A DNA stretch of 64,000 nucleotides from ATM1 sp003577165 (GCA_030263715.1 SZPM01000009.1:1-64000); one strand, 5' to 3'; numbered from the stretch's first letter, positions 33,607 to 42,623 are shown. Notes: generated by a model from the letters alone, not told the origin. Numbers and translations: made by a program.

Positions 33607-34427
33607 CCTTCGCGACGCTCGAGGCTATCCACGCGAACGACTAAGACGGTGCAGTTGTCTTGTCCCCCCCCGATAAGAGCCGAGCCGACCAACTTCCAGG
33701 CCGCTTCGGACGGCGGAAGCGTCAAAGCCTGCGCGATTTCGTCATCCTGGACGTGATTCGTTAGCCCATCCGAACAGAGCAAGAACACGTCGTTCTGCAT
33801 CAGGTCAAAGATCTCAACATCGGGCTCGACGGAGTCGTCCGCGCCGATGGCTCTCGTGAGCACGTGGGCGTACGGATGGCTTTCCGCCTGCTTAGGAGTG
33901 AGCGTGCCTGCGCGAACCTGTTCCTCGACAAAGGTGTGGTCACACGTCAGCTGCTCAAGGCGCTCTTCGCGCAACCGATAAATGCGAGAGTCGCCGACTT
34001 GCGTCAAGATTCCCTTGTCCTGGCAGAGAATCAAGGCGGAGAGGGTCGTGCCCATGCCATGGCGTCCCGGAACTTGCCTTGCCACGTCGAGCACGAACCG
34101 ATTCGCCGCTCTCGCCGCTTCCCGGGCGGCCCGGGACGGATCCGGCGAAGAGTGATGGAGATACACGTCGATGAAAGTCTTGCAGGTGAGTTCGCTCGCG
34201 ATCTGGCCGGCAGCGTGCCCTCCCATGCCGTCGCATAGAACGAACACCATTCCTTTCGAGGCAAGCAGCGCGTCCGACTCGGGAATGAAGAACTCGAATT
34301 TGTCCTCGTTGTTTTCCCGAACGCGGCCGAGATCGGTTTTGCAGGCGATCGACACACGAGGCACGACGCGTAGCGGCTCTTCAACAATCAGGTCTTCGCG
34401 GGAGTACTCAGCCGTGGTTTCTTCCAT
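33603..34427 (-). CDS. PP2C-type serine/threonine protein phosphatase
   Basis: The 274-residue protein has the metal-binding PPM motifs: TDLGRVRENNEDKFEFF (motif 1), VLCDGMGGHAAGQIASELT (motif 2 with Asp-Gly-x-Gly-Gly), GMGTTLSALILCQDKGILTQVGDSRIYRLREERLEQLTCDHT, LCSDGLTNHVQDDEI and the final GGGQDNCTVLVVRV. It removes phosphates placed by a Hanks-type kinase, which is not encoded here. It starts 1 base after the FHA protein gene, so writer, reader and eraser functions are split: reader and eraser are here, the kinase is elsewhere. Confidence 0.95.
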   Translation of the reverse strand: MEETTAEYSREDLIVEEPLRVVPRVSIACKTDLGRVRENNEDKFEFFIPESDALLASKGMVFVLCDGMGGHAAGQIASELTCKTFIDVYLHHSSPDPSRAAREAARAANRFVLDVARQVPGRHGMGTTLSALILCQDKGILTQVGDSRIYRLREERLEQLTCDHTFVEEQVRAGTLTPKQAESHPYAHVLTRAIGADDSVEPDVEIFDLMQNDVFLLCSDGLTNHVQDDEIAQALTLPPSEAAWKLVGSALIGGGQDNCTVLVVRVDSLERREG

Positions 34428-34428
34428 G

Positions 34429-35289
34429 TCACTCTTTCAGGCGAATGCGCAAAGTTTTTGCGCCGATCATGATCTCATCGTCCGGATTGATCCGCACCGG
34501 CTCGTTAGGCACCATTCGCGCTCCATTTAGCATCGTGCCGTTTGTGCTCCCGACGTCGGTGAGGAGGATCTCTGACTCAGTGACCTCGATTGTTGCGTGA
34601 GATCCGGAGACGTACGGATCGGAGATCACGATGTCGTTGGAGTCCTTCCGGCCGAGGGTATTCGAGCCTGGCTTTAAAGGAAATGGCTCGCCGTCGATTT
34701 CCAGCGTCGCGCGCGATGCGTCTACGGTTGGGGGTGCGGCGATGGACTGAGTCTTCGACGAAACCGGAATTTGGGTTGCGGCCGACTCGCCAGGAAGACT
34801 TAACGTCAAGCCGACTCCTCCGAACTCGACGCGATCCCCGGCCATCAGTTCGATTTCGGCGTCCGGCGCGAGTTTCTCGCCTCGGACCGTTGTGCCGTTC
34901 GTGCTGCCCAAGTCCTTCACAAAGACGCTCGATCCTTCCATGCGGATGACAGCGTGTTTCCTGCTTACCTTCGCATCCATCAGCAGGATGTCGCCCTCGC
35001 GTCCAACAAGGTTGTCACCCGGCCTGAGGTGCTGTTCTCGGCCACTCTCGTCGACGAGGCAAGGAAGTCGAACCGCCGGCGCGCCGAAGGCGTCGTCGGG
35101 CAGCGCGTCGGACATGGAGAAGATCAGCCCGCACTCGATGCAGTAGACCATGCCGGGCCCATTGAAGGTCTTGCACACGGGACACTGCACGGGCTGCAAG
35201 GTCTGAGTGACGTTGGCTGTCGGCGCCAACGTCATTACGGTCCGGTTGGGATCCGTGGGCAGCATCTGCGTACGATTCGGGTCCGTCAT
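34429..35289 (-). CDS. Zinc-ribbon protein with two FHA domains
   Basis: The 286-residue protein starts at ATG 35289 with two copies of a TDPNRT phrase (residues about 2-7 and 12-17, followed by QM and VM). Next is a zinc ribbon (CPVCKTFNGPGMVYCIECG), then two FHA phosphothreonine-binding domains: VGREGDILLMDAKVSRKHAVIRM...LGSTNGTTVRG and LGRKDSNDIVISDPYVSGSHATIEV...VGSTNGTMLNG. Each has the Gly-Arg, Ser-x2-(Lys/Gly)-His and Asn-Gly marks. The N-terminal Thr repeats are plausible kinase targets, so the protein may bind itself when phosphorylated. Operon with the PP2C gene. Confidence 0.9.
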   Translation of the reverse strand: MTDPNRTQMLPTDPNRTVMTLAPTANVTQTLQPVQCPVCKTFNGPGMVYCIECGLIFSMSDALPDDAFGAPAVRLPCLVDESGREQHLRPGDNLVGREGDILLMDAKVSRKHAVIRMEGSSVFVKDLGSTNGTTVRGEKLAPDAEIELMAGDRVEFGGVGLTLSLPGESAATQIPVSSKTQSIAAPPTVDASRATLEIDGEPFPLKPGSNTLGRKDSNDIVISDPYVSGSHATIEVTESEILLTDVGSTNGTMLNGARMVPNEPVRINPDDEIMIGAKTLRIRLKE

Positions 35290-35330
35290 AGAAGTTCTGT
35301 CTTTCCCCAGGGGAATTGTGGCCGATCCGG

Positions 35331-36311
35331 TCAATTCCGCAAGGAGACTGGCGCTCCGGACGCGGCCGATTCATATCCTGCGATGGCAACTTTGGATGCG
35401 ACGAGTCCGTCGGTGAGGCTGATTGCAGGGAGGCCGCCCTCCATCACCTTCACGAAGTCGGTGACCAAGCCCGCATCGAGGTCCGAACCGTACGAAGCCA
35501 CTTTATGCCTCATGTCTCCGTTGGTGAACACGTCGAGCGCCTGAGCGAACATGTCGAGTTCGAGCACGCCGCGCTCGCAGACAACCGTGAGCTTCACGTC
35601 ACCCCACGTCTTCCAACTCTTCGGACGTGACCAACTTGCGTCAATCGTTGCGAACACGCCATTGCCGAAGCGGACGTGGAGCATGGCGGAGTCCTCCCAG
35701 TCGCAGCCGTACATGTTGTTGCCGGTTTGGGCATACACTTCAACCGGTTCCTCCTCCAGCAACACTCGGAGCAGGTCGGCGACGTGGACGGTGTGATCCA
35801 TCATGGCCCCTCCCCCGCTCTCTTCGACTTCGACGAACCAACCGAACGGGCACATGCCGTGGTTCGTCGCCGCGATGCCGAGAACCGCTCCAACCTCACC
35901 AGACCTCACGCGGTCGCATAGGCGAGCGAACGCCCCACTGTAGCGACAGGGAAAGGCGGTCATCAACCTCGCGCGAGACGACTCTTCGGCGGCGCGCATT
36001 CTGAGGCCATCCGCCTCGCTTGTGACCAAGGGCTTCTCGCACAGCACAGGTTTGTCTGCCTCAAGGGCAAGGATGCAGAGGTCTGCGTGCCTCGTGTTCG
36101 AACTGGTGACGATGAGCCCGTCTGACTCGGCGACGACGGCTTCCGGAGTGTCGAGGACTCGTGAGCCGAACCGCTCGGCAAACGCGCTCGCCGCGTTTGG
36201 ATCGGGGTCCCAGACGCCTGAGATCAGGGCGTCAGGCCGGCCGGTGATCGCCGCGGCGTAGCCGTAGGAGTGCATGTGAGCCACGGACAGGAATCCGATT
36301 CTGCGGGTCAT
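35331..36311 (-). CDS. Gfo/Idh/MocA-family NAD(P)-dependent oxidoreductase
   Basis: Start at ATG 36311 gives the nucleotide-binding strand MTRRIGFLSVAHMHSYGYAAAI; the 326-residue product has the family fold with VAESDGLIVTSSNTRHADLCILALEADKPVLCEKPLVTSEADGLRM, which contains the catalytic Glu-Lys-Pro, and the second domain GGGAMMDHTVHVADLLRVLL. Sugar or inositol derivatives are usual substrates; the first helix reads AHMHSYGY rather than GxGxxG, which is seen in some branches. It lies 41 bases before the FHA gene on the same strand and may share its transcript. Confidence 0.9.
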   Translation of the reverse strand: MTRRIGFLSVAHMHSYGYAAAITGRPDALISGVWDPDPNAASAFAERFGSRVLDTPEAVVAESDGLIVTSSNTRHADLCILALEADKPVLCEKPLVTSEADGLRMRAAEESSRARLMTAFPCRYSGAFARLCDRVRSGEVGAVLGIAATNHGMCPFGWFVEVEESGGGAMMDHTVHVADLLRVLLEEEPVEVYAQTGNNMYGCDWEDSAMLHVRFGNGVFATIDASWSRPKSWKTWGDVKLTVVCERGVLELDMFAQALDVFTNGDMRHKVASYGSDLDAGLVTDFVKVMEGGLPAISLTDGLVASKVAIAGYESAASGAPVSLRN

Positions 36312-36371
36312 CGCGGCGAAATTGGCCCTTCTGGGCTGCGCTCCATGCGCCGACAATACCTACCAGCGGCA

Positions 36372-37286
36372 ATGGCAATTTTCGAGTGGTTCGGGCTTGC
36401 CCGAAACAAGAGTTACGACCGGGGGATTCGCGCGTACGACGAGGGTCGGTTCGACGAAGCCATCGAGGCGTTCGAGGCCTGTTGCGCCGAGTCGCGGGAC
36501 GCTGCAACCCTTCGCCTTGCCAAGTTTTACGTGAGCGAGTGCTACGCCCAACTTGGGCAGGCCGCGCTCCGAGGACAGTCGTTCGAGCAAGTGGTCCGCT
36601 ATGTGGAGCGAGCGCTGATCCTGCACCCGAAGTACCCGGACCTCCACTACACCCACGCATTTGCGCTGCGGAAACTCGGCCGCCCCGGCGACGCGCTTGC
36701 CGCCGTGCACAGGGCGCTTGAGATCAACCCGAACTACGCCAAGGCAGTTCTGCTCCAGGGGCTCATCTGGTACGAAGGCGGTCGCACGGAGGATGGGCTC
36801 GCCCGAATGTCACACGCGACCGAACTGGATTCGTCGCTCAAGAACGGCATTTGGGAACAGGCCCAGATTTGCCATCAGGCCGGCGACAGCGCGGGAGCCG
36901 CGGCTCTCTTCGAGTCGGTGACATCCACCGAAACCGAGGACTCGCTCAACCACGCGCGGCTTGGCGACGCGGCGATGCGGCAAGGTCAGTTTCAGAGCGC
37001 GGTCGCCGAGTACCGCAAGGCGATCAGCATTCGACCGAATTACGCAGACCTACGCTGCAAGCTCGGCATCGGTCTCATCGAACTCGGCAAGTTCAACGAA
37101 GCGATCGAGCACCTTCGCTGCGCCCTCGAGATAAACGCGAAATACGCTGACGCACTGTATTACGCGGCGAGCGCATCCCTCGCGCTTGGCAACTCGAACG
37201 ATGCAGAGGATTTCCTGAGTCGGCTCGACGAAGTCTCGCCGAGATACCCGGGCGCGTCCGAACTGCGCGTTCGGCTTGCCGCTTAA
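36372..37286 (+). CDS. TPR-repeat protein
   Basis: The 304-residue protein starts at ATG 36372 and has seven or so 34-residue TPR units: GIRAYDEGRFDEAIEAFEACCA, VERALILHPKYPDLHYTHAFALRKLGRPGDALAAVHRALEINPNYAKA, RLGDAAMRQGQFQSAVAEYRKAISIRPNYADLRCKLGIGLIELGKFNEAIEHLRCALEINAKYADALYYAASASLALGNSNDAEDF. The consensus Ala, Gly, Tyr and Pro positions are well kept. TPR stacks bind peptides of partner proteins. No signal peptide. Its TAA shares four bases (TTAA) with the stop of the convergent ABC permease gene. Confidence 0.88.
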   Translation: MAIFEWFGLARNKSYDRGIRAYDEGRFDEAIEAFEACCAESRDAATLRLAKFYVSECYAQLGQAALRGQSFEQVVRYVERALILHPKYPDLHYTHAFALRKLGRPGDALAAVHRALEINPNYAKAVLLQGLIWYEGGRTEDGLARMSHATELDSSLKNGIWEQAQICHQAGDSAGAAALFESVTSTETEDSLNHARLGDAAMRQGQFQSAVAEYRKAISIRPNYADLRCKLGIGLIELGKFNEAIEHLRCALEINAKYADALYYAASASLALGNSNDAEDFLSRLDEVSPRYPGASELRVRLAA

Positions 37287-38050
37287 ACGGTCTCCTCTCT
37301 CGGAATGTACTGACCGGTCGCGAAGACGGCCGCGCCGACTGCCAGAGAGATCACCGTCACGACGAGGATCGTGTTCCACGCTGCCGACTCGGTGATGACG
37401 AGCGGATTCAGCGCGCGAAGCAGTTCGTTCAGTTCGTTCTGTTCGCCGACGGCCTCATGGCCGCTCAAGACTCGGACATAAGACATGAGGGAGAGTTTCG
37501 CGAAGTCTCCCGGCACGGCCCAAATCCAGGACTCCAACCCGATCGTGTACGCGACGGCCAAAAGTACGGGTCTCGTCAGGAGGGAAGAGAGCGCAGCGAA
37601 CACCGACGTGTAGGCGACGGCCGCCACGGGAATGATGAAGAGATCGCGTTCGAGGACCCGCAAGAAATCGGGCCCCAGCAGTATGCAGGCGCACAGGAGC
37701 GCGGAAACAGAGGTGAAGATCGAGACCGTAACGGCTGCCGCGAGCCACTTTGCGAGAAACAGCGCCGGGCGAGAGATCGGCCGGGTCAGTAGGTATTGAA
37801 CAGTCTTGCCTGTTACGTCCGAGGCGATGATGCCGGTTCCCAGCACGATTCCGAGAATCACGAGGGTGAACGAGTAAACGGACAAAGAGGCAACAGTGGA
37901 GTAACGCTGCTCGGCAGCGAAACCATCGGCGAGGAAGCGCATCAGAATCGCGAACGCAGGGCCGACAGCGCTGATGATGGAGTGCAGCCAAACCCTCCTC
38001 GGCCTCCACATCTCGACCAGCGACCAAGAGAACATCTCGAAGAACGTCAT
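37283..38050 (-). CDS. ABC-2-type transporter permease (second pair)
   Basis: The 255-residue protein has six hydrophobic spans, among them SIISAVGPAFAILMRFLAD, VYSFTLVILGIVLGTGIIASDVTGKTVQYLLTRPISR, WLAAAVTVSIFTSVSALLCACILL and NTILVVTVISLAVGAAVFATG. The phrase ASDVTGKTVQYLLTRPISRPALFLAKW is typical of ABC-2/NosY-type permeases. It overlaps the upstream ATPase gene by 4 bases and is the last of a four-gene operon. Confidence 0.88.
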   Translation of the reverse strand: MTFFEMFSWSLVEMWRPRRVWLHSIISAVGPAFAILMRFLADGFAAEQRYSTVASLSVYSFTLVILGIVLGTGIIASDVTGKTVQYLLTRPISRPALFLAKWLAAAVTVSIFTSVSALLCACILLGPDFLRVLERDLFIIPVAAVAYTSVFAALSSLLTRPVLLAVAYTIGLESWIWAVPGDFAKLSLMSYVRVLSGHEAVGEQNELNELLRALNPLVITESAAWNTILVVTVISLAVGAAVFATGQYIPREETV

Positions 38051-38967
38051 GAGCGCACCAAGTAGGAAAAGACGGATTCGAGGTTGTTGTCGGGCGAGTA
38101 CATGGACTCCACGTTGAGGCTTTCCGCGACGACGAGTTGTCCGAACGCCGTGTAGAAGGCGTCCGGCTGATTCGTCTGTAATTCGATCGCATGCGGATCG
38201 TTCTGAGACAGTTCGACCGAGAGCACCGACGGCAGTTCGAGGATTCGCACGCCCAGTGATCTCGCGTCGTCGGTTCGGATGCGAATGTGGTGCGGATGCC
38301 GGTCAATGAGAGATCGGATCGTCCGCACATCGCCCTGCGCGAGAAGCCTTCCTCGGTGGAGCAGCAGGATCGTCGAAGTAAGCGCCTCGATTTCGTGCAG
38401 GATGTGGCTGCTGATCAGGACGGTCTTGCCGGCTCCCGCGAGGTCTTTGAGAAGTTGTCCAACGTGCCTTCGGCCAAGCGGATCGAGACCGTTGAGGGGC
38501 TCGTCGAGAATCAGGATGTCCGGCTCGTGAACGAGCGCAGCCGCCAATTTGATGCGCTGACGCATCCCCTTCGAGAATCCCGCGACCTTTCGGTCGGCGC
38601 GATCTTGCATTTCCACCAACTCAAGCGCGCGCTGCGCTTCCGACTTGACCCGGCTCCTCTCGATTCGTCCCATCCGCGCCATCAGTTCCACGAACTCGCG
38701 CCCAGTCATCTCTTCATAGAAGGCATCGACTTCCGGGCAGTAACCGAGCTGTCCGAGGACGGCTGGGTTTGCGAACGGGTTCCTGCCAAACACGCGAACC
38801 TCGCCGGTCGTGGGTCGCAGCTGACCCGTGAGCAGTTTGATGAGCGTGGACTTTCCTGCGCCGTTCTGACCGAGGAGCGCCGTGATGCCGGTCCCGATTT
38901 CACAGGTGATGTCGTTGATGCCGATAACCTGTCCGTACCATCGGCTCGCGTTGACGACGGAGATCAT
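38047..38967 (-). CDS. ABC transporter ATP-binding protein (second pair)
   Basis: Start at ATG 38967, overlapping the TGA of the upstream gene. The 306-residue ATPase has Walker A GQNGAGKST, Q-loop region QLGYCPEVDAFYEEMTGREFVELMARM, signature FSKGMRQRIKLAAALVHEPDILILDEPLNGLDP and the H-loop SSHILHEIEALTS. The C-terminal 90 residues carry the regulatory extension common in CcmA/NosF-type exporters. It drives the 37283 permease. Confidence 0.93.
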   Translation of the reverse strand: MISVVNASRWYGQVIGINDITCEIGTGITALLGQNGAGKSTLIKLLTGQLRPTTGEVRVFGRNPFANPAVLGQLGYCPEVDAFYEEMTGREFVELMARMGRIERSRVKSEAQRALELVEMQDRADRKVAGFSKGMRQRIKLAAALVHEPDILILDEPLNGLDPLGRRHVGQLLKDLAGAGKTVLISSHILHEIEALTSTILLLHRGRLLAQGDVRTIRSLIDRHPHHIRIRTDDARSLGVRILELPSVLSVELSQNDPHAIELQTNQPDAFYTAFGQLVVAESLNVESMYSPDNNLESVFSYLVRS

Positions 38968-39893
38968 CCCTGAATCACCTCGACAGCGCGAATCCTCCGA
39001 TAGGCGATGAAGAGGCCCAACACACAAACGAGGAACAGCATGATGGCGAGAGGCTCCCACTCCACGCTTGGCCGAACACGGGCCTGTGCGATGTCACGAG
39101 GCATGGCTCCGACCAGGTCGAACCCAATTCCCGAGATCGCCCCCTGAATGCTGAGGGACCGAATAAACTCCGCCGCCTCGGCGCTTAGCCTGGCGGGGCC
39201 ATGTCTCAAAGTTTGGTAGAGAATGAACGCAGCGGAGTTTGCGAACACATAAACGGCTGTGTACGACACGCCAGCGACCCACGGGTTCTTCGTCAGGGCG
39301 CTGACGCCGATGAGGCACGACGAGTGCACGATCGCCGGAATCGCCGGAAGGATGAACGTCTTCGGAAGGAGCGACCCGTACAAGGGGAAGAAGTCACTGA
39401 CGCCGATGCTGAACATGCCATACAGCACGGATATCAGGAGCGGAGCCAATCCGACTAAGTAAACGGGAATGAACACGCTCATCCACTTGCCGATCAAGTA
39501 GTCGGCTTTCGTGATTGGCTTGGAGAGATAGACCTGCAATGCGTTCGCGCGGTTGTCCGCTGCGATGACTCCGGCTCCGAGGAGCAGACTCAGGAAGAAG
39601 ACCCAGTACCACGATCCGTACACTCCTGCATAGAGTTCATCGAAATTCGGAAGGCTGTCGATGAGCCTCGCGTTTCGTCCGATGTTCGGGTTGGCTTCGA
39701 TCGTTGAGCGAATGTACGAGAAGACGAAAAGCAGGAACGACGGGATCATCGCGCAGGATGCGAGCACCCAGAACCCCTTCTTTCTCATAGCGACGCGAAT
39801 GCCGTGCCTCGCGACCACCCACCAGCGAAGAGCGGGCAGGCTCTTAGGGCCGTCGTACTGACGATAAGTCAGGTCTGCAATCGGCGAGTTCAT
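38964..39893 (-). CDS. ABC-2-type transporter permease (first pair)
   Basis: The 309-residue protein has an N-terminal cytoplasmic lead (MNSPIADLTYRQYDG), a first span after VARHGIRVAMRKKGF (VLASCAMIPSFLLFVFSYIRST), then a long external region, and further spans near VYGSWYWVFFLSLLLGAGVIAADNRANALQVYLSKPI, FIPVYLVGLAPLLISVLYGMF and PLAIMLFLVCVLGLFIAYRRI. The 'LQVYLSKPITKADYLIGKW' phrase matches that of the other permease ('VQYLLTRPISRPALFLAKW'), so the two pairs probably arose by duplication. Confidence 0.88.
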   Translation of the reverse strand: MNSPIADLTYRQYDGPKSLPALRWWVVARHGIRVAMRKKGFWVLASCAMIPSFLLFVFSYIRSTIEANPNIGRNARLIDSLPNFDELYAGVYGSWYWVFFLSLLLGAGVIAADNRANALQVYLSKPITKADYLIGKWMSVFIPVYLVGLAPLLISVLYGMFSIGVSDFFPLYGSLLPKTFILPAIPAIVHSSCLIGVSALTKNPWVAGVSYTAVYVFANSAAFILYQTLRHGPARLSAEAAEFIRSLSIQGAISGIGFDLVGAMPRDIAQARVRPSVEWEPLAIMLFLVCVLGLFIAYRRIRAVEVIQG

Positions 39894-40804
39894 TCGAGAG
39901 CCTCCAGGAACGCCTCCTCAAGCGTTCTCTGCGCGGGCGCGAAAGTCCGGATCTGATTCGAGCATTCGAGCGCGGCACGGAATGCAGCCTTCGCTGGAGA
40001 TTCAGATCCGTTCGGGAACTCCACTCGATAGTGCGTGCCCGTGTTGGAGAGGACGGTGGCCCCGAGTGATTGCAGCGCACGGCCGAACGAGTCGGAGAGA
40101 TCGCGAAGCTCGACGTCCCAAACCTGTTGATTTGTCTCGCGAATGGTGCGAATGCTCTCCTGTGCCTTGACTCGACCGTTCTGCATTACGATGACAAAGT
40201 CGCAGCACTTCTCGATGTCGGGCAGGAGGTGGGAGGAGACGATCACGTTCACGCCTTTGCCGTGCGAGATGTCTTTGATCAGATCCAGCATCTCATCTCT
40301 GCCCGCGGGGTCGAGGCCGTTCGTCGGCTCATCCAGAAATACGAGGTCGGGCCCATGCACGAGGGCCTGCGCCAACTTCGCCCTCTGCTTCATTCCGGTC
40401 GAGAAGGTCTCGAGGTTGCGGTACCTTGCCTCTCCGAGTTGGCAGTAGTCGAGGACTTCGTGAGCCCTGCGGATCGCGTGCTCCCGAGGCATGCCCGCGA
40501 GTTCTCCTGCGTAAGCCACGAACTCGACAGCGGTGATTCCGGGGATGTGGCACTCCAGTTCGGGCATCAACCCGACGTGCATTCGTATCTCGAGGCCCTG
40601 CGTGCGGATGTCCCTGCCGAGCAGGCTGCCCCCTCCCGCCGCCGGTTCCAGGAATCCCATCAGGGCCTTGATCAGCGTGGTCTTTCCGGCTCCGTTCGGT
40701 CCAAGCAGGCCCACGCTCCCTTCCGGAATCGTGCAGGTGAAATCCTGGACGGCAGCCTTTTGGCCGTACTTTATCGTCAGGGCGTTGAGTTCGGCGACAG
40801 GCAT
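39890..40804 (-). CDS. ABC transporter ATP-binding protein (first pair)
   Basis: ATG 40804 is chosen because MPVAELNALTIKYGQKAAVQDF is the normal opening; a TGTAAT box lies 10 bases before it. The 304-residue ATPase has Walker A GPNGAGKTT, signature FSTGMKQRAKLAQALVHGPDLVFLDEPTNGLDP and H-loop SSHLLPDIEKC. First gene of the four-gene operon, each junction overlapping by 4 bases. The exported molecule is unknown. Confidence 0.93.
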   Translation of the reverse strand: MPVAELNALTIKYGQKAAVQDFTCTIPEGSVGLLGPNGAGKTTLIKALMGFLEPAAGGGSLLGRDIRTQGLEIRMHVGLMPELECHIPGITAVEFVAYAGELAGMPREHAIRRAHEVLDYCQLGEARYRNLETFSTGMKQRAKLAQALVHGPDLVFLDEPTNGLDPAGRDEMLDLIKDISHGKGVNVIVSSHLLPDIEKCCDFVIVMQNGRVKAQESIRTIRETNQQVWDVELRDLSDSFGRALQSLGATVLSNTGTHYRVEFPNGSESPAKAAFRAALECSNQIRTFAPAQRTLEEAFLEALE

Positions 40805-40944
40805 GTTGCGAAGGATTACAAGAGAATACGCCACCACGGGTCTCTTCGATTCGCAGCGGGAAGTTCGACCCAATCCGCGGGAGGTCGAGGTCGCCCTCCC
40901 GGCGGGCGCCGCCGATTCTCCCGGCGTATACTCATGCGGTCGCC

Positions 40945-42075
40945 ATGTTGAACGAAGCGCGCCTATTCCGCCTTTTCGAAGACCTGTGCGCGATCAACGC
41001 GCCCCCGCTGATGGAATCAGACTGCGTGTCGTTCGCTCGGAGATTCCTCGCCGACAACGGACTCGAAGTCTGGGAGGACGACGCCGGCAAGCGTCTGGGG
41101 GGGAACGCCAACAACCTCATCGCGAAGCTGCCGGCCAACAGCGCTGGCGCGCCCTCGATCTTCTTTTCGGCGCACTTCGACACGGTCGAGCCCACGGCAG
41201 GCTTGGAGATCGAACTCCGGGACGACGTGTACTACAGCAAGAGCGACACGATTCTCGGAGCTGACGACAAAGCGGGCATGGCTCCTGCCATCGAAGCCGT
41301 CCTCTCGGTAAAGGAGGCGAAAGAGCCGCACGGAGACGTGTACCTTGTGTTATCCGTGGCGGAGGAGATCGGCTTGAAGGGGGCCTTCGCTTGCGAGATC
41401 GAGTCGCTCGGCGTCGACTTCGGCTACGTTTTCGACACGGGGCCGCCCGTCGGGTCCTTCGTCACTAAGGTCGGCACGCAGGACAAGATCCACGCCCTCG
41501 TCAAGGGAAAGCCAGCCCACGCAGGCAAGGACCCTGAACACGGGATCAACGCGATTCAGGCGGCCGCGGCCGGCATCGCGAAGATGAGAGTCGGCAGACT
41601 CGACGGCGATACGACAGCGAACGTCGGCCTCATATCTGGTGGCACAGCGACGAACGTAGTGCCGGCCGAAGTCGCGTTTTGGATGGAAGCGCGCAGCATG
41701 AATCTGGCGGACTTGGACGCGCAGGTCGAGCACATGATCGCCTGCGTCCAAGAGGGCGCGAAGCAGTACGGGGCGACCGCCGAAATCTCAAAACAGCGGA
41801 TGTACGAAGGCTACGACATCCCAAAAGAGAAGTCGGTGGTTCAGATCGGATTGGAGGCGGCTTCGAATCTCGGATTCGACTTCCCGCTGCGTTGCACGCT
41901 CGGCGGCAGCGACGCGAACGCGTTCAACGCAAAGGGAGTGCCGACAATCGTCGCGGGGACCGGAATGAAAGAGATTCACACCCATGACGAGCACGTTGCG
42001 AAGAAGGACCTCGTAGATTTGGCCCGACTCGCCGTCGAGATCATCCGAGTTTCAAGTCGGAGCGCTCGACCGTGA
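40945..42075 (+). CDS. M20-family metallopeptidase (peptidase T-like)
   Basis: The 376-residue protein has all dizinc ligands of the family: SAHFDTVEP (His, with catalytic Asp), DTILGADDKAGMA (bridging Asp), SVAEEIGLKGA (catalytic Glu then ligand Glu), YVFDTGPPVG (Asp) and EIHTHDEHV (final His). The dimerisation domain sits between KIHALVKGKPAHAGKDPEHG and EVAFWMEARSMN. The PepT/M20B sequence style suggests a tripeptidase or similar aminopeptidase. It shares a divergent promoter region with the ABC operon; a TATACT box lies 12 bases before ATG 40945. It overlaps the DUF192 gene by 4 bases (GTGA). Confidence 0.92.
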   Translation: MLNEARLFRLFEDLCAINAPPLMESDCVSFARRFLADNGLEVWEDDAGKRLGGNANNLIAKLPANSAGAPSIFFSAHFDTVEPTAGLEIELRDDVYYSKSDTILGADDKAGMAPAIEAVLSVKEAKEPHGDVYLVLSVAEEIGLKGAFACEIESLGVDFGYVFDTGPPVGSFVTKVGTQDKIHALVKGKPAHAGKDPEHGINAIQAAAAGIAKMRVGRLDGDTTANVGLISGGTATNVVPAEVAFWMEARSMNLADLDAQVEHMIACVQEGAKQYGATAEISKQRMYEGYDIPKEKSVVQIGLEAASNLGFDFPLRCTLGGSDANAFNAKGVPTIVAGTGMKEIHTHDEHVAKKDLVDLARLAVEIIRVSSRSARP

Positions 42076-42623
42076 AGTGGGTCGCTCTTGCTGGACTGGT
42101 CGTGCTCATCGCCGCGTGCGATCCCGCGCCGCCTCAGGAGGATTCGACGCCGGGTGGCTCTGCGAAGCCCGCTCTGCCCAGCCAGCCCGAGCCACGGCCG
42201 CCTTCTCAGAGCGGCGGCCGAGAGATCCCGCTCGACCAATACCAAAAGGCGACGATCACCGTTTCGGGGCGCAAGGTGAGCGTGTACGTCGCCGACGACG
42301 AGCGGAAGATGAGCGAAGGGCTGATGTTCGTGCAGGAGGGAGTTCTTAAGCCCGACGAAGGCATGATCTTCGCCTATCCAAACGAAGACTTTCGGTTCTT
42401 TTGGATGAAGAACACGCCTCAAGATTTGGACATCGCGTTCCTGAAGTCGGACGGAACCATCATCAATATCTTGACGATGAAGGCGTTTTCGGAGGCATCC
42501 TACTCCTCGGACGGGCCGGCGCAATATGCACTCGAAATGCAGGCTGGTTGGTTCCAATCGCACAACATCGGGCCGGGGGCGAAGGTGGATGTCTCCAACC
42601 TTCGCGCTAAGGCGCAACCGTGA
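42072..42623 (+). CDS. DUF192-domain lipoprotein
   Basis: The GTG start overlaps the peptidase stop. The 183-residue protein begins with a lipoprotein signal (MKWVALAGLVVLIAAC) with lipidated Cys16, then a Pro-rich linker (QPEPRPPSQSGG). The DUF192 domain runs from about 58 to 183: KVSVYVADDERKMSEGLMFV, DEGMIFAYPNEDFRFFWMKNTPQDLDIAFLKSDGTIINILTM and YALEMQAGWFQSHNIGPGAKVDV. The function of DUF192 is not settled. It converges on the GH63-like gene, overlapping it by 17 bases. Confidence 0.9.
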   Translation: MKWVALAGLVVLIAACDPAPPQEDSTPGGSAKPALPSQPEPRPPSQSGGREIPLDQYQKATITVSGRKVSVYVADDERKMSEGLMFVQEGVLKPDEGMIFAYPNEDFRFFWMKNTPQDLDIAFLKSDGTIINILTMKAFSEASYSSDGPAQYALEMQAGWFQSHNIGPGAKVDVSNLRAKAQP

